A stretch of 64,000 nucleotides of DNA, from positions 806,001 to 870,000 of the forward strand of contig CAMAPF010000048.1 of NCBI GenBank assembly GCA_945859915.1, read 5' to 3'. Below, piece by piece: positions 32,719-44,458 of the stretch. The notes under the pieces were generated by a model, which did no database searches, was not told the origin of the DNA, and worked only from the letters and a program-made list of their open reading frames with translations. This stretch comes from Cuscuta epithymum. Lineage: Eukaryota > Streptophyta > Magnoliopsida > Solanales > Convolvulaceae. How positions within the stretch are numbered: position 1 is the stretch's first letter; each line of letters begins with the position of its first letter. The translations under genes and the position numbers were made by a program.

Positions 32719-33747
32719 GATATCAAAAAATTATAGAATGAAGAATAATGAAAGAAAAAATTACCTACAATATTATGTATTAATAGGATAAATATTAATA
32801 TTGTAACATATGATGAATTTAATGCAAACATGGAGGGAAAGTTGTGTTAAAGAAGATTCTTCGTTTATGTATACTCCTTATAAGATAAAGAAAGAATGAG
32901 CTTAATATATTACCCGTAGGATTTTATTAGACAAAAATCATTCTACATAATTGCACTACTTTCAACAAAAATCATTCTACTTATTTGAGTTGCACCATTC
33001 ACATTAGCGGATCTACGACTCAAAATCACTGTTGTTACGTTTCTCCTTTTATCGCTGCAGGTCTCCATACTCATCTCTCGCTATGAAGGCGGGCCTCACT
33101 CCAGTCTCCATCTGAATTCTCGCCGTTCGTATTGCTCTCACTACTTCTTCAATTAAAACTTATCTTTAAATTGAAATTGTAATGTCTCTCTATAATTTAA
33201 TCATTATTAGATGAAACAAAGTTAAAGGATTCTGTTTTTATTACTAACTGTTTTTTTTTTTCAGGTATCATTTCATTCAGTTTAAGATACTGAGTGTGTA
33301 GCTATTTCCCATGATCGGTTTGATCAAGGTTAACTGATTCAATATTATTTTGTAAATACTTTTAAAAGTATATATTCATAATCATGCTCTTTCCCTTGCT
33401 TTTATTAATAAGCATTAAACCGTCTTCAAATCTGGATGTCAGATCTGAATCTCATGCTGATTTATGTACGGAGTATTTTCTTGTCATGATGAACGTACAA
33501 ATATCTTATATCTAGGTTGGTTTAGCAATGAGATATATTTAATACTTGATCTTACTGAATATGAATTAGACTCACTTTTCATTTTTTTTTTAAATAAATA
33601 GTGAAAGAATCAGACAGAACAATTATTATGAATAAACAAATTAGGGAAAGTTAATTATGAATGTACGAAGTATAATTTATATATTCAACAAGATGTATAG
33701 CACCTAGATTATATACTGAATCAGACTTAGAACGATAATTAATATTA
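32719..33747. other. AT-rich intergenic spacer
   Basis: No supported gene. A pyrimidine tract ending in cag (about 33248-33264) resembles a splice acceptor, but no exon could be recognised around it. Confidence 0.35.
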
Positions 33748-34120
33748 CCTCCCACCCTCTTAACTTTGCCAAGTTGATGCTAGGTGGAAAATTAGAATAG
33801 TAAAAATTGTGTGGTTGAGATTTGTGTAGAGGAAAGATAATTAAATAAAGATAGATTCTATGGTACCCTTAAGGTATCATACCTTTGTCAACATGGACCA
33901 ATCAAAATGTTGCAGTTGAATTATTTAAATCTAAATTAAAAATGATATAATGATTTAGACCAATCAAATGGATGGTAGGTACGGTACCCCATTTTTTAAA
34001 TAGGTACCGGAGTTGTCACCATAAATAAAACCATAAATTCATTGCTGTAAAAGGAAAGTTGCAAAGTATTTGGGGACAAACAAAAAATGAAAGTTGGCAT
34101 AGTCCAGTGGGACGGATGAA
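33748..34120. mobile_element. Degenerate Stowaway-like MITE with a nested MITE
   Basis: Left end cctcccaccctcttaacttt and right end agtgggacggatg are diverged inverted ends with the usual internal phrase gtgtggttgagatttgtgtag. Between about 33866 and 34015, a second inverted-repeat unit bounded by ggtaccctta and aataggtacc interrupts it. Confidence 0.5.
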
Positions 34121-35170
34121 ATATATGTTTCAAGATATTTTGTAGGAAATAACTGAATTATTTGAAAAATAACATAAATAATTAGTTTATATCCTTATAC
34201 GTGTACAAGGCACGTCAGAAAAAAGTTTGATATGAAATTGTTAATGTGTTACCTAATTCAAACTAATTAGCAAGTATATTGCAGGCATAAGAAAGCTAAC
34301 TCTTGGAATTTCTTTTTTTTTTTTTTTACTCTAGAGGGGTATGGGGGAGGGGGGCATGGGGAGTCTGGAGTAATCAGGGCTGAAACTCACTCCATTGAGT
34401 TCCAAACCCTTATGTGCCTAATGGGTTTCGAACTCGAGATCTCCCACTAGGCACAGTAACTGACGGGCACTTTGTCACGGTGCGTCAAAATAATATTCGA
34501 TACTAACACTTATACGTAGTATATGTGAAGTAGAGTTCGTATCCACATGGAAATGAATAATTCTCTTTTTACTAAAACTAGTAAATAAGGGGGTTTTGGG
34601 ATTGAGTGATTTAATTTAATTAAATACGAAGATGAACGACTTATATGAGATTTAATTCAAAGATAAAAAGAACTTGGCATTGCTACTTTCCACTTGTTGA
34701 TATATTTTAGTCGATCATTGTTATATCTATAAATTATCCCCTCTCGAATATTCAATCGAGGAGTATATCCAATTCATCGAGAGTAGTTATTAACAACGAC
34801 CGTTCATTAATAACTCTTACTATTAGTCAAGTATAAAACACCGTCATATACCGACTTGATAGTAGCATTTTTAATCTCTTAACTTCTTGATGAAATCAAT
34901 TGAGATTGATAACCTCAACACAACGGTTTCGGTTTAACCAACAAAATTAATCCCTCTTAAGTTTATTAACCACGACCGTGCATTAATAAACCGAAGTTAC
35001 TTACTTGTGAAATCATCAACGATTAACAAGCGTATTCGTCGATCGATTCTAGTAATAATTAATATATGAAACAAAACTAGTTGATCCCTTAAGTAATGTT
35101 CAAAATATTAATATGAAATATGAATAGGAATTAATTAATATTCAAGGAAGAATATTAAAGATGATAAATC

Positions 35171-35400
35171 CTACTATAACTAATGTCAAGATGTTAACTA
35201 ATTGTCATCTTAGCAACACTCCCAATATTAATATATAGAGGAAGAAAATAAATTCTACTATAACTAATGTCGAGATGTTAACTAATTGTCATCTTAGCAA
35301 CACTCCCCAACATTAATATATAGGAAGTAAATAAATACTACTATAACTAATGTCGAGATGTTAACTAATCTTAGCAACACTCCCCAACATTAATATATAG
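35171..35400. repeat. Three tandem units of about 83 bp
   Basis: Units start ctactataactaatgtc at 35171, 35255 and 35338. Each holds gatgttaacta and cttagcaacactcccc and ends in attaatatatag. The third unit lacks an internal attgtcat. They lie inside the probable solo LTR. Confidence 0.85.
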
Positions 35401-35639
35401 ATAGATTAAGGGAAGAATTAATATTCAAGGGAAGAAGTTAAGAAAATAACTCACAACTTTAATAATCAACAAGCTTCAAGAGCAACACCAAGAAATGGAA
35501 GTTTAGCTACTCATTTGGAGACTAAACATGCTATAAAAATATAAAAGAAATACTATTCTCAACTGAGCTTAAGAGTATGGAAGAAGGAATGATTATTTGT
35601 GAAGGAAAAGTGTGCTATTTATAGGTGTTTTCAACACCT

Positions 35640-35865
35640 TGGGCCGGTTACTCGACCGGGTCAAGTGCCTCCCTGACCGGGTCCGGTCAAAATTAGATAT
35701 CCTCCACGTTCTGGTGATTTTCGGCACATTCTGGTGTTCCGGATCAAGTCTGACCCGACCGGGTGGCATAGGGGGCCCGACCGGGTCTGTGTAATTTCCA
35801 GCCACCTTCGTTTGTTAAATCTTACCCGACCGGGTCAAGTGTTATACCCGGTCGGGTTTCAGCTC
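35640..35865. repeat. Clustered gaccgggt / acccggtc motifs
   Basis: At least seven copies of the 8-mer gaccgggt or its complement, several as the palindrome cccgaccgggt, in a GC-rich island within the probable solo LTR next to the TATA-like site. Possibly repeated binding sites in U3 (inference). Confidence 0.55.
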
Positions 35866-36126
35866 CTGGACAGTCCAATCTCCTTTTTCTTCACTTCAAA
35901 TTCCTCCTTTTCAACACCATAATTCGTAATTCTACTTTACAACTTATAAATGAAGATTAAAATACAATTATAACTAAACTCACACAAATGTTTACAAACT
36001 AAATAAAACGTTAAACAATCCACACAAATCAAACATAAAAACATACACTTATGCACTACTAATTAGTGCATATGAGTAACATCACAACCAGTTGGGCTGT
36101 AATGCTTGGTTAACTCATGGAATTTC

Positions 36127-36860
36127 ATAAGAGGATTTTCATAAGGTGGTTGAATTGGTGAAACTTTTGCAATTGTTTTGTATGAAATAACTAAATCATT
36201 TGAAAAATTAACCTAAATAATTAATTTGTACCCTTTATGTGTGTACAGAGCACGTCATAAGAAGGTTTAGTATGCAATTTTGAAGGTTTGGCCTAATTCA
36301 TATGAGTACAGCCTATACAAGATTTATAAACCTGCCTGTTGTTCGCAATACTATTCGCACTTCTACCTTCCCAAACATTAGAAACTATTCAGCACCATGC
36401 AATTCTTATAGCTTTCATAAAAACAATTCAAAGTTTGTCGTAATATTTATTATTACTTTTTTATAAAATTATAAAAATTCCAATCAAATCAAGTAACAAA
36501 ATCCAGTAACAAAATCAAAGTTCTACGATGGAATTCAAAGTTTTCTTATAGCTTGGAATTTTATAAGATTTTACTTTTTAGATGAATTGAATAGATTTAA
36601 TTGTCATTAAAATACTAAAAAAATATTTGGCGAATATACTATCATGTCTTTAACAAAAGTAAGAGTTGTGGGCAGAACTATTTTGAGTAAAATTATTTAA
36701 AATAACGATGTTCAATCCTCATAGAACTACATAAAACAAATCTTGCTCACTTGGACCCCCAAAACAAATCTTCCTCATCAGAGAACACATGAGAATTGAT
36801 TAATTGTTTGGTGATTTTAAAGCATTATGATCCATTTGATTAATATTAACCTAATATTAG
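36127..36860. other. Spacer with a partial duplicate of 34135-34270
   Basis: 36172-36305 (gaaataactaaatcatttg, gagcacgtcataagaaggtt) is a diverged copy of 34135-34270. Discounting the SINE and LTR, the two are about 220 bp apart, so this was a tandem duplication. Nothing coding is visible. Confidence 0.5.
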
Positions 36861-36864
36861 GCTA

Positions 36865-37517
36865 TTGATGAACGCGACAAGATCAATGATTACATGTTGG
36901 GCTGACTCCAGGTGTGGTAAACACATTCTTAAACTCAGATTTAGTATATTCTTCTCGTTAAGATAGTGTACTCCATCAAGAGACTCATTGTTTTTCAGAA
37001 TTTCTCAATACCATTAAATGCTCTGGTGTACCAAGCCATGAGATGAAGTTGAAATTGGGCGCACCTATGATGCTAATGAGAGATGTCGATCATTCTTTCG
37101 AATTGTGTAATGGCACTCACCTTATTATCACTAAATTCAAAACACATATTCTCGATGCTCAGATGGTGTCAAGAACAAATGCAAGACAACAGTTACTTAT
37201 TCCGAAACTTAGCTTGACTCCATTTGACGTACAGTCGTTCACATTTCAGCATAGACAATTCATTTTGATGTTTAGTTACGCGATGACCATCAACAATAGT
37301 ATGGAATATATAAAATGGTAAGGTGTTCCTCGGTCTTTACCCCACTTTCAAGTGGCATAAAACTGGGTTCCAAAAAAAAGTAAGGAATATAATTATACAT
37401 CGCGTCTCAAGAGTAACGTCTCTATCTGGATTGAAGTTTATTATATGTGACAATGACGAAAAACCGGTAAAGAAGACTTTAAATGTTGTTTACAAAGAAA
37501 TATATAATAATTTGTAA
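36865..37517 (+). pseudogene. Helitron helicase C-terminus, relic
   Basis: The translated relic contains DKINDYMLG, then EFLNTIKCSGVPSHEMKL joined to KLGAPMMLMRDVDHS, CNGTHLIITKF, QFILMFSYAMTIN and, after stops and frame changes near 37320, RVSRVTSLSGLKFIIC. This is the C-terminal part of the PIF1-like helicase of plant Helitrons (matching the usual LCNGTRL, FAMTINKSQGQ and AISRVTS blocks). Internal stops and loss of the SQGQ region show it is dead. The upstream helicase and Rep domains are missing. Confidence 0.85.
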
Positions 37518-37625
37518 TTTTTATCTTTATTTACTTTTGTTAAAAACAATACATGCATTTTTCTATCTTTATCACAATATTTTTTTACATGCGCAAATAA
37601 TTTTTTTCTGTATTCACTAACTGCA

Positions 37626-37655
37626 TCCTGTGCGAAGCACGGGTGAAAAATCTAG
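37626..37655 (+). mobile_element. Helitron 3' terminus
   Basis: cctgtgcgaagcacggg can form a 7-bp hairpin, 10 bp before the terminal ctag (37652-37655), followed by a host T. This is the classic Helitron 3' end, placed about 110 bp after the helicase relic. The matching 5' end was not found. Confidence 0.8.
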
Positions 37656-37664
37656 TATAACTAA

Positions 37665-39890
37665 TTTCTGGAATGACAAAAAAGTTACAAAAGGTAACTG
37701 TTCAGCCGCCCTAATCTTTTCCTCTCCCAACACATCAACTCTCTCTGCACCTCCAATCAAGTCTCCAACGACAAAGCTGCAACGAAGATGAAGAAGATAG
37801 CTTTGCCTCCAGGTCGTGTCTCCTATTCCATAGACCTGCGTCCAGATCTTCCCTTTGGTTCCTGGTCACCGCCTTCGCCTCCCGGTCGCCGCGCCTTCAG
37901 GTCGCCTCAGAGGTGGCTAGGGTTATGCGTGGGGTGGCGGCGAGGGTTACAAGGTGGGCTACTCTGGGTTGGCCGCGACTAGGTGGGTGGGCGATGGTGG
38001 CTAGGGTTTATGGGGCGATAGTTATAGTGAGGAGCAAGGGAGGGTTACGGGTTACAACATGGCTTGAGCCTTGAGGCAGCAGAAGGGGTCACTGGTTAGG
38101 ACAGTGTATGGCGGCTTTGGTGCGGTGTGCGGTGGAGGGCTGCCGCAGTTGCAGGGGCTGAAGGTGGGTTGTGGTTGTGGGAGTCAGCTGTTGCAGGGGT
38201 TGAGGATGGGGGCTTGGGAAGGTCACTGTTGGGTGACATCCGCCGCCATGGCGGCCGACGGCGGTGGTGTCAGTGACGTAACCGGTGGTAGTTTCACCGA
38301 GTGGAAATGCTGAAACGGTCATAGTGACATTTCACTGCGGCATAGTGACATTTTATGGCGGCAGTGACATCTAAAAGTGACATGAAAATTTGACAATGAC
38401 ATTTTTTAACAGAGACAATGACAATTTTCAGTGACATGGAAAAAACGCAGTGACATTATGTTTTTTCAAATATATGACTTAATCATTTTTTTGTAAAATT
38501 TTAAAACTAGTCATTTTTTTGGAAATTGGCTTCAAATAGGTATTATTATTAAGGGGAAAACCCCTCAAATACAGTAAGATTAACTCTCACTCCTTCACCT
38601 CAAATGTGATAGGTTTTTATATCTTTCCCTCTTTTCCTTATTGTGCCTCTAATACATTTTTCAACACTGCCATTAACAACAGGCCTTTTGGCCCAGATAT
38701 TACTAAAAATAGGTTAAAAGACAAAAAAGTGATCTTTTTTAAAAAATTACAAAAATGTGACCAACATTACAATTAAATCCTACACTATAAAGTGACTCCG
38801 GCTAAAGTGACTTCGGTCAAAGTGACTCCGCCGTCGTAGTGACCGCCCAACGCCCACAGTGACTGCCCCACCGGCCACAGTGACGGCCCCACCGTCCACA
38901 GTGACTCCGTCGCCACAGTGACTATGACCAAAAATGACACGGATTACAATGATACCTGTCATAGTGACACACCACCCCCAACTCCGCCCACTAACTGCCG
39001 CCCTATCCCTTCGCATGACCACCTTTATCGCACTGTCCACTGGCTGGCCGCCCCTTCCTCCTCTCTAGACCCCTCTCCACACCCGGCAACATGACGATCA
39101 AATCAACCCCCCTTCTCAACCCAACTAGCCCTCCTCCCCAGCCCACCAACCCATCTACACATCCCACCAGCCCCCTCTGTAGCTGGCTAGCTGGTTCCTA
39201 CTAGCCCCCCAAACCCATTGACCATCAGCCCAATGCTCAGCGCCACCGCCGGCGCCACCGCCCACCGCATGCACCCTCCCAAGCCCCAAGCCCTCCCCTG
39301 CCTTGCCTACTGGTGCCTCAATCCCTCGGCCCAACCCCTCCTCTGCAACCCGGTTTTGCTCCAGCATCCCCACCCTAGTTGTTTGATCTGAATCTGGATC
39401 ACCCGACAGCGCGCCACACGCCGGCCAAATCTAGTCACATCGCCCTCAGCCAGATGACATCTTCAACCCCCAATCCCCTCCATCCGCCGCCACAGATAGA
39501 AATCGCCTCCTATTTTCATCCCAATCGCCGGTTAGAAAATTGAGAAGAGGGAGGAGAACGGCAAAAATTGCGGACGATGACGAGCAGCGGACAACGAGAG
39601 AGATCGATTGATCGACTATGGAGATAGTGGAAGGTGGAAGGCCGACGTGAATCGTGTGGCGGCGCGGCGCAGTTCATAGGGGGCAAAGTGAAGAGCATCG
39701 ATGGAAGTTTGAAGGTCTTGGGATGGGAGAGATGAAAACTGAGACCGGGTGAGTCGTGGTGTGCTTTGTATGTAATTTTTTTTTTTTTTTTTTTGGAAAA
39801 GTAAAATAAGGTCATAGTTTTGTCATTGAAAAGCCCAACAGTTATATCCATGCCATTTTTTCTTAACAACACCTTCCAACCTAAATCATA
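37665..39890. other. GC-rich repetitive block with agtgac subrepeats
   Basis: Two GC-rich arms (about 37700-38300 and 39060-39760) each lead inward to clustered agtgac motifs (38310-38460, and 38780-38970 at about 20-bp spacing). AT-rich stretches with tcattttttttgtaa-like sequence then face each other around 38490 and 38720. It looks like two copies of one unrecognised non-autonomous element joined tail to tail. Several open frames of 60-120 codons occur on both strands but resemble nothing known and probably reflect composition. Confidence 0.4.
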
Positions 39891-39932
39891 TTGATTCCGC
39901 CCCTGAATGTAAGAATTTATGAGTCTAAGATA

Positions 39933-40114
39933 CTCGTTTTGTCCCCCAAAACTTGGCCAAATTTGTTCGGCACAAAGAAATAATACAATAAAAGTTGTGT
40001 GATTGTGATTTGTGTAGAGAACAGAGAAATAATAAGAACAACAAATTAATTAATTAAAAATAAAATCATTTTTTTGGGGGATAAAAATGAAAGAGTTATA
40101 AGGAACAAAGGAAG
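39933..40114. mobile_element. Degenerate Stowaway-like MITE
   Basis: The ends ctcgttttgtccccc and the complement of ggaacaaaggaag are diverged inverted repeats between TA dinucleotides (39931-39932 and 40115-40116), with the typical interior aagttgtgtgattgtgatttg. Confidence 0.55.
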
Positions 40115-40589
40115 TATCTATTTTTAATATTTTGGACTTCTAATATGAAGTATTTTTTCTGTGAATTATAATGTGATATCGTTACACCGTGCGCACAATT
40201 TATTGATACCACTACATATTTGCACTCTCTTTTTCTTCCTTGCAATGTATCTTTTTTATTATTCATTAGCTTCTTCTTCTTTACTTTTCTTTATCTTTAA
40301 CTTAAATAAAAACTCATCAATCTATTTTTTTTTAATTCTTTATCCATTCATAATGAAAACGTTTCTAATCTAAATAAAATAAGTATATTGCATTTCATTG
40401 TCATACACTACTTTTTGTAATATTTTTTTATATGCATACACTTTATTTAATATATTTTTTCATATTCATACTTTTTTCTGTAATATATTTTTTTTATCTT
40501 TTTTATGTGTTTTTAGTGATTTTAAGGTATTGAGTTTGTTATCTTATTTTTTTAGTGATTTTTTTATCTTATTTCGATTTACATTTGAT

Positions 40590-41510
40590 AAACGTGAAAT
40601 TACATTTTCATATGCTCGATTTACATTTTCATATGTGTGAGTTACATTTACAGACTATTCCTGAAGTTACATCTTCTTATGCACGATTTACATCTTCATA
40701 TGCGCGAATTAAATCTTCTTATGCGCAATTTACAGCTTCATGTGTGCGAGTTACATTGGGGGTGTTTGGTAAACGGCGTTTCATCCGAAAAATGGCGGTT
40801 TGACCACTTTCAACGTTTTCAATAAGTGAAAACGTTGTTTGGTAAATAGTGGTTCGGCACTAGCGTTTTCGGACGAAAACGCTGAAATGAAAACGCTGCT
40901 AATAGGAGAGTTTTGGATTGGAGTTTCGAAAAATGACGTTTTCTACTAATTTTACGGCCAAACAGATAAGTTACCAAACATCTTTTAACAACCCGCCAAT
41001 TTATTTAGTTAGTCAAACCCGCTGACTGAATCCGCTATTGACAACCCGTTAACATTACCCACTATCCGCTAACCTCTAACCGCTGAATGTCAAACACGCC
41101 CATTTTCATATGCGAGAGTTACATTAAGACTTGTTTCAATAAGTTACATTTTGCATACACGTGAGTTACCTTTCCATGAATGTGATTTACATTTGACATG
41201 ACGCGAGTTACACCACAAAATAAAATCATGCTACTCAAATATAAAAGTCATTGTTTACACGGGCGATTTAGGTGCGGGAGTGTGTTTAAAAAATATATCA
41301 TTGTTATAGTTCTGATATTAAGAAAAACATATTCACCATTTATGTAAAGTAATTGAAAAATTAGACTCTATTTTTTCATTGTTTACATTGAAATCAATAT
41401 TTTATTTATTATACTTCGTACTTGACAACCTACACTTTGACTTGTCTCCCATTACATTTCTCATCAACGTACATTACATTTCTTTAAGCGCAAGTTACAC
41501 CACCCTGCTA
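40590..41510. repeat. Degenerate tandem array of a ttacattttcatatgcgcga-like unit
   Basis: About seven units of 20-23 bp lie at 40596-40757 and about six more diverged ones at 41101-41215 and 41450-41505. They vary around gttacattttcatatgcg. The array is interrupted by the MITE at 40758-41101. No coding meaning; the origin (possibly transposon subterminal repeats) is unknown. Confidence 0.7.
40758..41101. mobile_element. Tourist/hAT-like MITE inside the tandem array
   Basis: Left end gggggtgtttggtaaac and right end gtcaaacacgccc are inverted. The flanks share att, a possible 3-bp duplication. The interior carries repeated aacgttttc/gaaaacg motifs. It interrupts the tandem array cleanly. Confidence 0.65.
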
Positions 41511-42192
41511 CTAAAATAAAAACTCATTGCCTACGCCCACGCATGTTGTTACTATTCACACGTATTTTATGCATTCATAATATAATAATAAGGGTGTGCT
41601 AATCTATATTGATTAGATACGGATACGCCAATACGCCAATATGCGAATACGGGTATGGAGATACAACAACTTCAAAAATTATAGAATATGGGTACGAGGT
41701 ACATTTTCAAATAATAATAATAATGCATGGTATAATTTGCAAATATATACAATACAGAGGTTCATAAATAAAATAATAATAGTACCAAAAATTAAAAATG
41801 ATAATAAAATTTCAAAGGCTAGACCAGAGAATCTAAAGCATTGATATTTCGATTTAAATCCAAATCATTTCTTGGTTCTCTATTTGCATTTACATCTAAG
41901 TCTTTTAACAAGACTGATTTCAATTAAAGTTGCGACAAATTGGCAAATTATCTTTACCAATGTTCCACATCTTGTGATCGTTTGGGCAGTTACTAAATTA
42001 TCATCATGTCATGTATGAAATCAGTGTTATATGGTTAGATATGCGCACATGTTCACGAATACGGGTATCAAAAGTATTTATATTTTTAAAAATAAGTTCA
42101 ATACTTTTATTAAATTACGAATAGAGACTCAATGCGTACACGACGAGGCATCAGTGAGTATTAATATCAGATACGGATCGAATACGTTAATA
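41511..42192. other. Intergenic DNA with gatacg-type motifs
   Basis: gatacggatac, aatacgggtat and related motifs cluster at both ends (41615-41665 and 42055-42185), suggesting a degenerate non-autonomous element of about 600 bp. No precise ends or coding found. Confidence 0.35.
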
Positions 42193-42195
42193 AAG

Positions 42196-42383
42196 AGGTG
42201 TTTGGATATGATTCTTAAGGCTGAAGTGTTTGGGTGAAAGTGCAGAAGTGATTCTGGTGCTCTTTTTTACTCCTAAAATCAGTTTTTTTAGAAGTTGAGG
42301 GTGACCATCTTCTGAAAACTGATTCTGATTCTGCTTCTACTTTAAAAAGGAAGCAAGAGCAGAATCAGTTCCAAACGCCCCCT
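42196..42383. mobile_element. Tourist-like MITE (188 bp)
   Basis: Left end aggtgtttggatatgattct and right end complement agggggcgtttggaactgat are inverted, flanked by aag at 42193-42195 and 42384-42386. It contains paired gcagaagtgattctg/agcagaatcagt motifs. Confidence 0.65.
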
Positions 42384-42388
42384 AAGAG

Positions 42389-42667
42389 AGTGTTTGCAAA
42401 TGCTTTTGCTTAAAAACACACTTTTGAAGTGATTTTGGAAAAAGTGATTAGTTGTAAAAGTTGATAGTGTTTGAGAAAAAACTGATTTTGAAAAGTAAAA
42501 ATTGGTAATGTTTGGTAAAATAAGTGTTTTTGTGCAATAGAAAAAATAAAAAGCACTTTTTGTACACAAGCCGAGGAAAGTTGTGGTTTGAAATACTAAT
42601 TTTATCTTTTTAGTTTTCACAGTCGAGAAAAGCTTTTTTTTAGCCTTTGCATTTTGCAACCACTCCT
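42389..42667. mobile_element. MITE-like inverted repeat
   Basis: The left end gagtgtttgcaaatgctttt pairs with the right end cctttgcattttgcaacc and neighbouring sequence. It directly abuts the preceding MITE. The ends are approximate. Confidence 0.45.
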
Positions 42668-44453
42668 AACCATGAGTGCATTGTAGGTGCTGCCGCCATG
42701 GTACAACTGAGTCGTTTTTTCAGTTTTTGGGACTACAGAGTGGGTTTAAGGGCTGTCCATCGACCCAAATGAAGAAAAAATCACCCGCATAATCAGTCGC
42801 CCGACTCGGCAAGTCGTCGTCCATCGTCCTTTCCCACAGCAGCCGAATTGCTTAATCTTCATCGGCACTACATACGAGGCGACGGCCAGTCTTCTTCAAC
42901 GGTGAGTCTGCACCAACTACCAGCGTCCGCCGCACCCTTGCGACCCACCCACCTGCTAGGTTGCTACTGCGCGCAACGCGCTGCCCTGTCGTCCGCCACC
43001 CAGTGTGACTAGCTGACTGCTGACAGCGTCTGTCCGCTGCGCCTGCTGACTACTTTCGACTCACTACTCAGCCAGGTAAACCTAAATTAAAAATTAAATT
43101 CTAGATTTGGTTCGAACCATAATTTAAAAAAATCAGATTCAATTACTCATTTTTATGATACGTAGCATGTGTTTCGGGGGGGGGGGGGGGGGGGGGGGGT
43201 TGAGTATGAATTGCTTATTGACCATTTTTGTTCAATTAGTGAGATTTCAGATGATTGTAGTTGTCTGAAATTTCAATTAGTAAAATTTACGAATATAAGA
43301 AATTTAAACAATTCCTCACAGCACCCTTCCTTATTCCAGTATTCCGACGTCAGGCCTTTATCTTATTTTTTTATTTTCAATTTAATCTTGTCTCTTCATT
43401 TTTTAATCTTTAGGTTACTCTCATTTTTAATATCCTGTCTTATTGTATAAAAGTAAGCACTTGCTCAGATGTTCATTATTTTTAACCCATCTTCCTTAGA
43501 GAAGTGATAACATTTGGTTTAGTTTATTGTGTTATCAACTTAGATTGTGTCAGAGCTTAGAACAAACACTTGAGCTTCTATTTGATGTGAGAAGATACTT
43601 ACTGAAATGATTTTACAAATACCCTAGCAGTGCACTGTTTTTCAATTTGTATTGCAAGGACGGTGAATTGAAATATCAATATAACTTTTTAAAATAGACA
43701 ATAAATTCGTGCACGAAAAAAAAAGTAATGGAATAATGGGAATAAAATCTAGTAGTTCAGTATCTACCATAGTTGATATGAAGTTAATGTGGCAGAGTTT
43801 ATATTAGGGCTTTAGTTTCTGTTTTACTTTTTCATTTATTGTGATGCCTTTGAGTATGGTTTCCTTGACATACAGCTTATCTTGTTAAGTTGTTCCTTAT
43901 GCAGTATGAAGTATAAACCCCCTTTTTGTATACATTTTCAGCCATTGGATTGTACATATTGCAATTAAGATTTTGCTCCCACAAGAAGGGATTGCTGATG
44001 CAGCCGATTTTTTCACATTAATTGTAGACAAAGTTGTTACGGCGTCGCCTAGTTGGCGGCTAGGGGTCCAGGTGCTGGGGAGGGGTGGCCAAGGGCCATT
44101 GCCTCGTCTGAAGAAGATTCAATTTTAGAAACCCAGCCCCAAAAATCAGATTTGGTTATTATAAAATTAGAAACCGGAACCAAGGAACGTAGATGACACA
44201 CTATTATCTTTCGCAATCCTTCTAAGGTAGACGACAACCTCTTTCACGGCAACTCCTTCCATCGACTGTCGCAAGTCGGAAGTTAAATGATGATTCTTTT
44301 CAAGGCAACTCCTTCGTTCTGAATTAATGCCGAACTACTGATATTTAAATATTTGATTAATATTATTTTTTTAGAACTTTATAGTCCGTATTTAATTAGT
44401 ATCATGTGTTCTTCTGTTTTTGCAATGTAATTTATTTTTGTTTATAGCAGGTT
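42668..44453. other. Unassigned region with poly(G) and an exon-like stretch
   Basis: A C-rich leader (about 42780-42900) ends in caacggtgagt, which resembles a splice donor. A run of 24 G residues sits at 43176-43199. After the acceptor-like ttttcag near 43940, about 80 bases stay open and read as HIAIKILLPQEGIADAADFF. These could be scattered exons of an unidentified plus-strand gene, but no homology is recognised and no consistent gene model could be built. Confidence 0.25.
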
Positions 44454-44458
44454 ATTTT

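Larger units (their letters stand above)
34479..36081 (-). mobile_element. Probable solo LTR (1.6 kb) within the SINE
   Basis: On the minus strand it starts tgttactcatatgc. The flanks share only tcac (34475-34478 and 36082-36085), so the edges are approximate. A TATA-like cctataaatag on the minus strand (about 35618-35628) fits an LTR promoter. No internal coding region or second LTR is present, as expected after LTR-LTR recombination. The placement is supported mainly by how neatly it interrupts the SINE. Confidence 0.5.
34313..36110 (-). mobile_element. SINE on the minus strand, split by an LTR
   Basis: The plus-strand poly(T) (34313-34327) is the SINE tail. Box B-like gagttcgaaaccc lies at about 34430. 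The missing head, with a box A-like cagcccaactggttg, lies 1.6 kb away at about 36085-36099. The whole unit is flanked by a 16-bp duplication with one mismatch, taactcttggaatttc at 34297-34312 and taactcatggaatttc at 36111-36126. Removing 34479-36081 restores a SINE of about 190 bp. Confidence 0.7.

Noticed and set aside
37788..38322. Possible small Gly-rich protein genes
   Set aside because: Low-complexity GC-rich sequence with open frames on both strands and no homology that I recognise.
39155..39872. Two minus-strand frames (72 and 118 codons) in GC-rich DNA
   Set aside because: No domain, no promoter or splice context; they lie in the repetitive agtgac-associated block.
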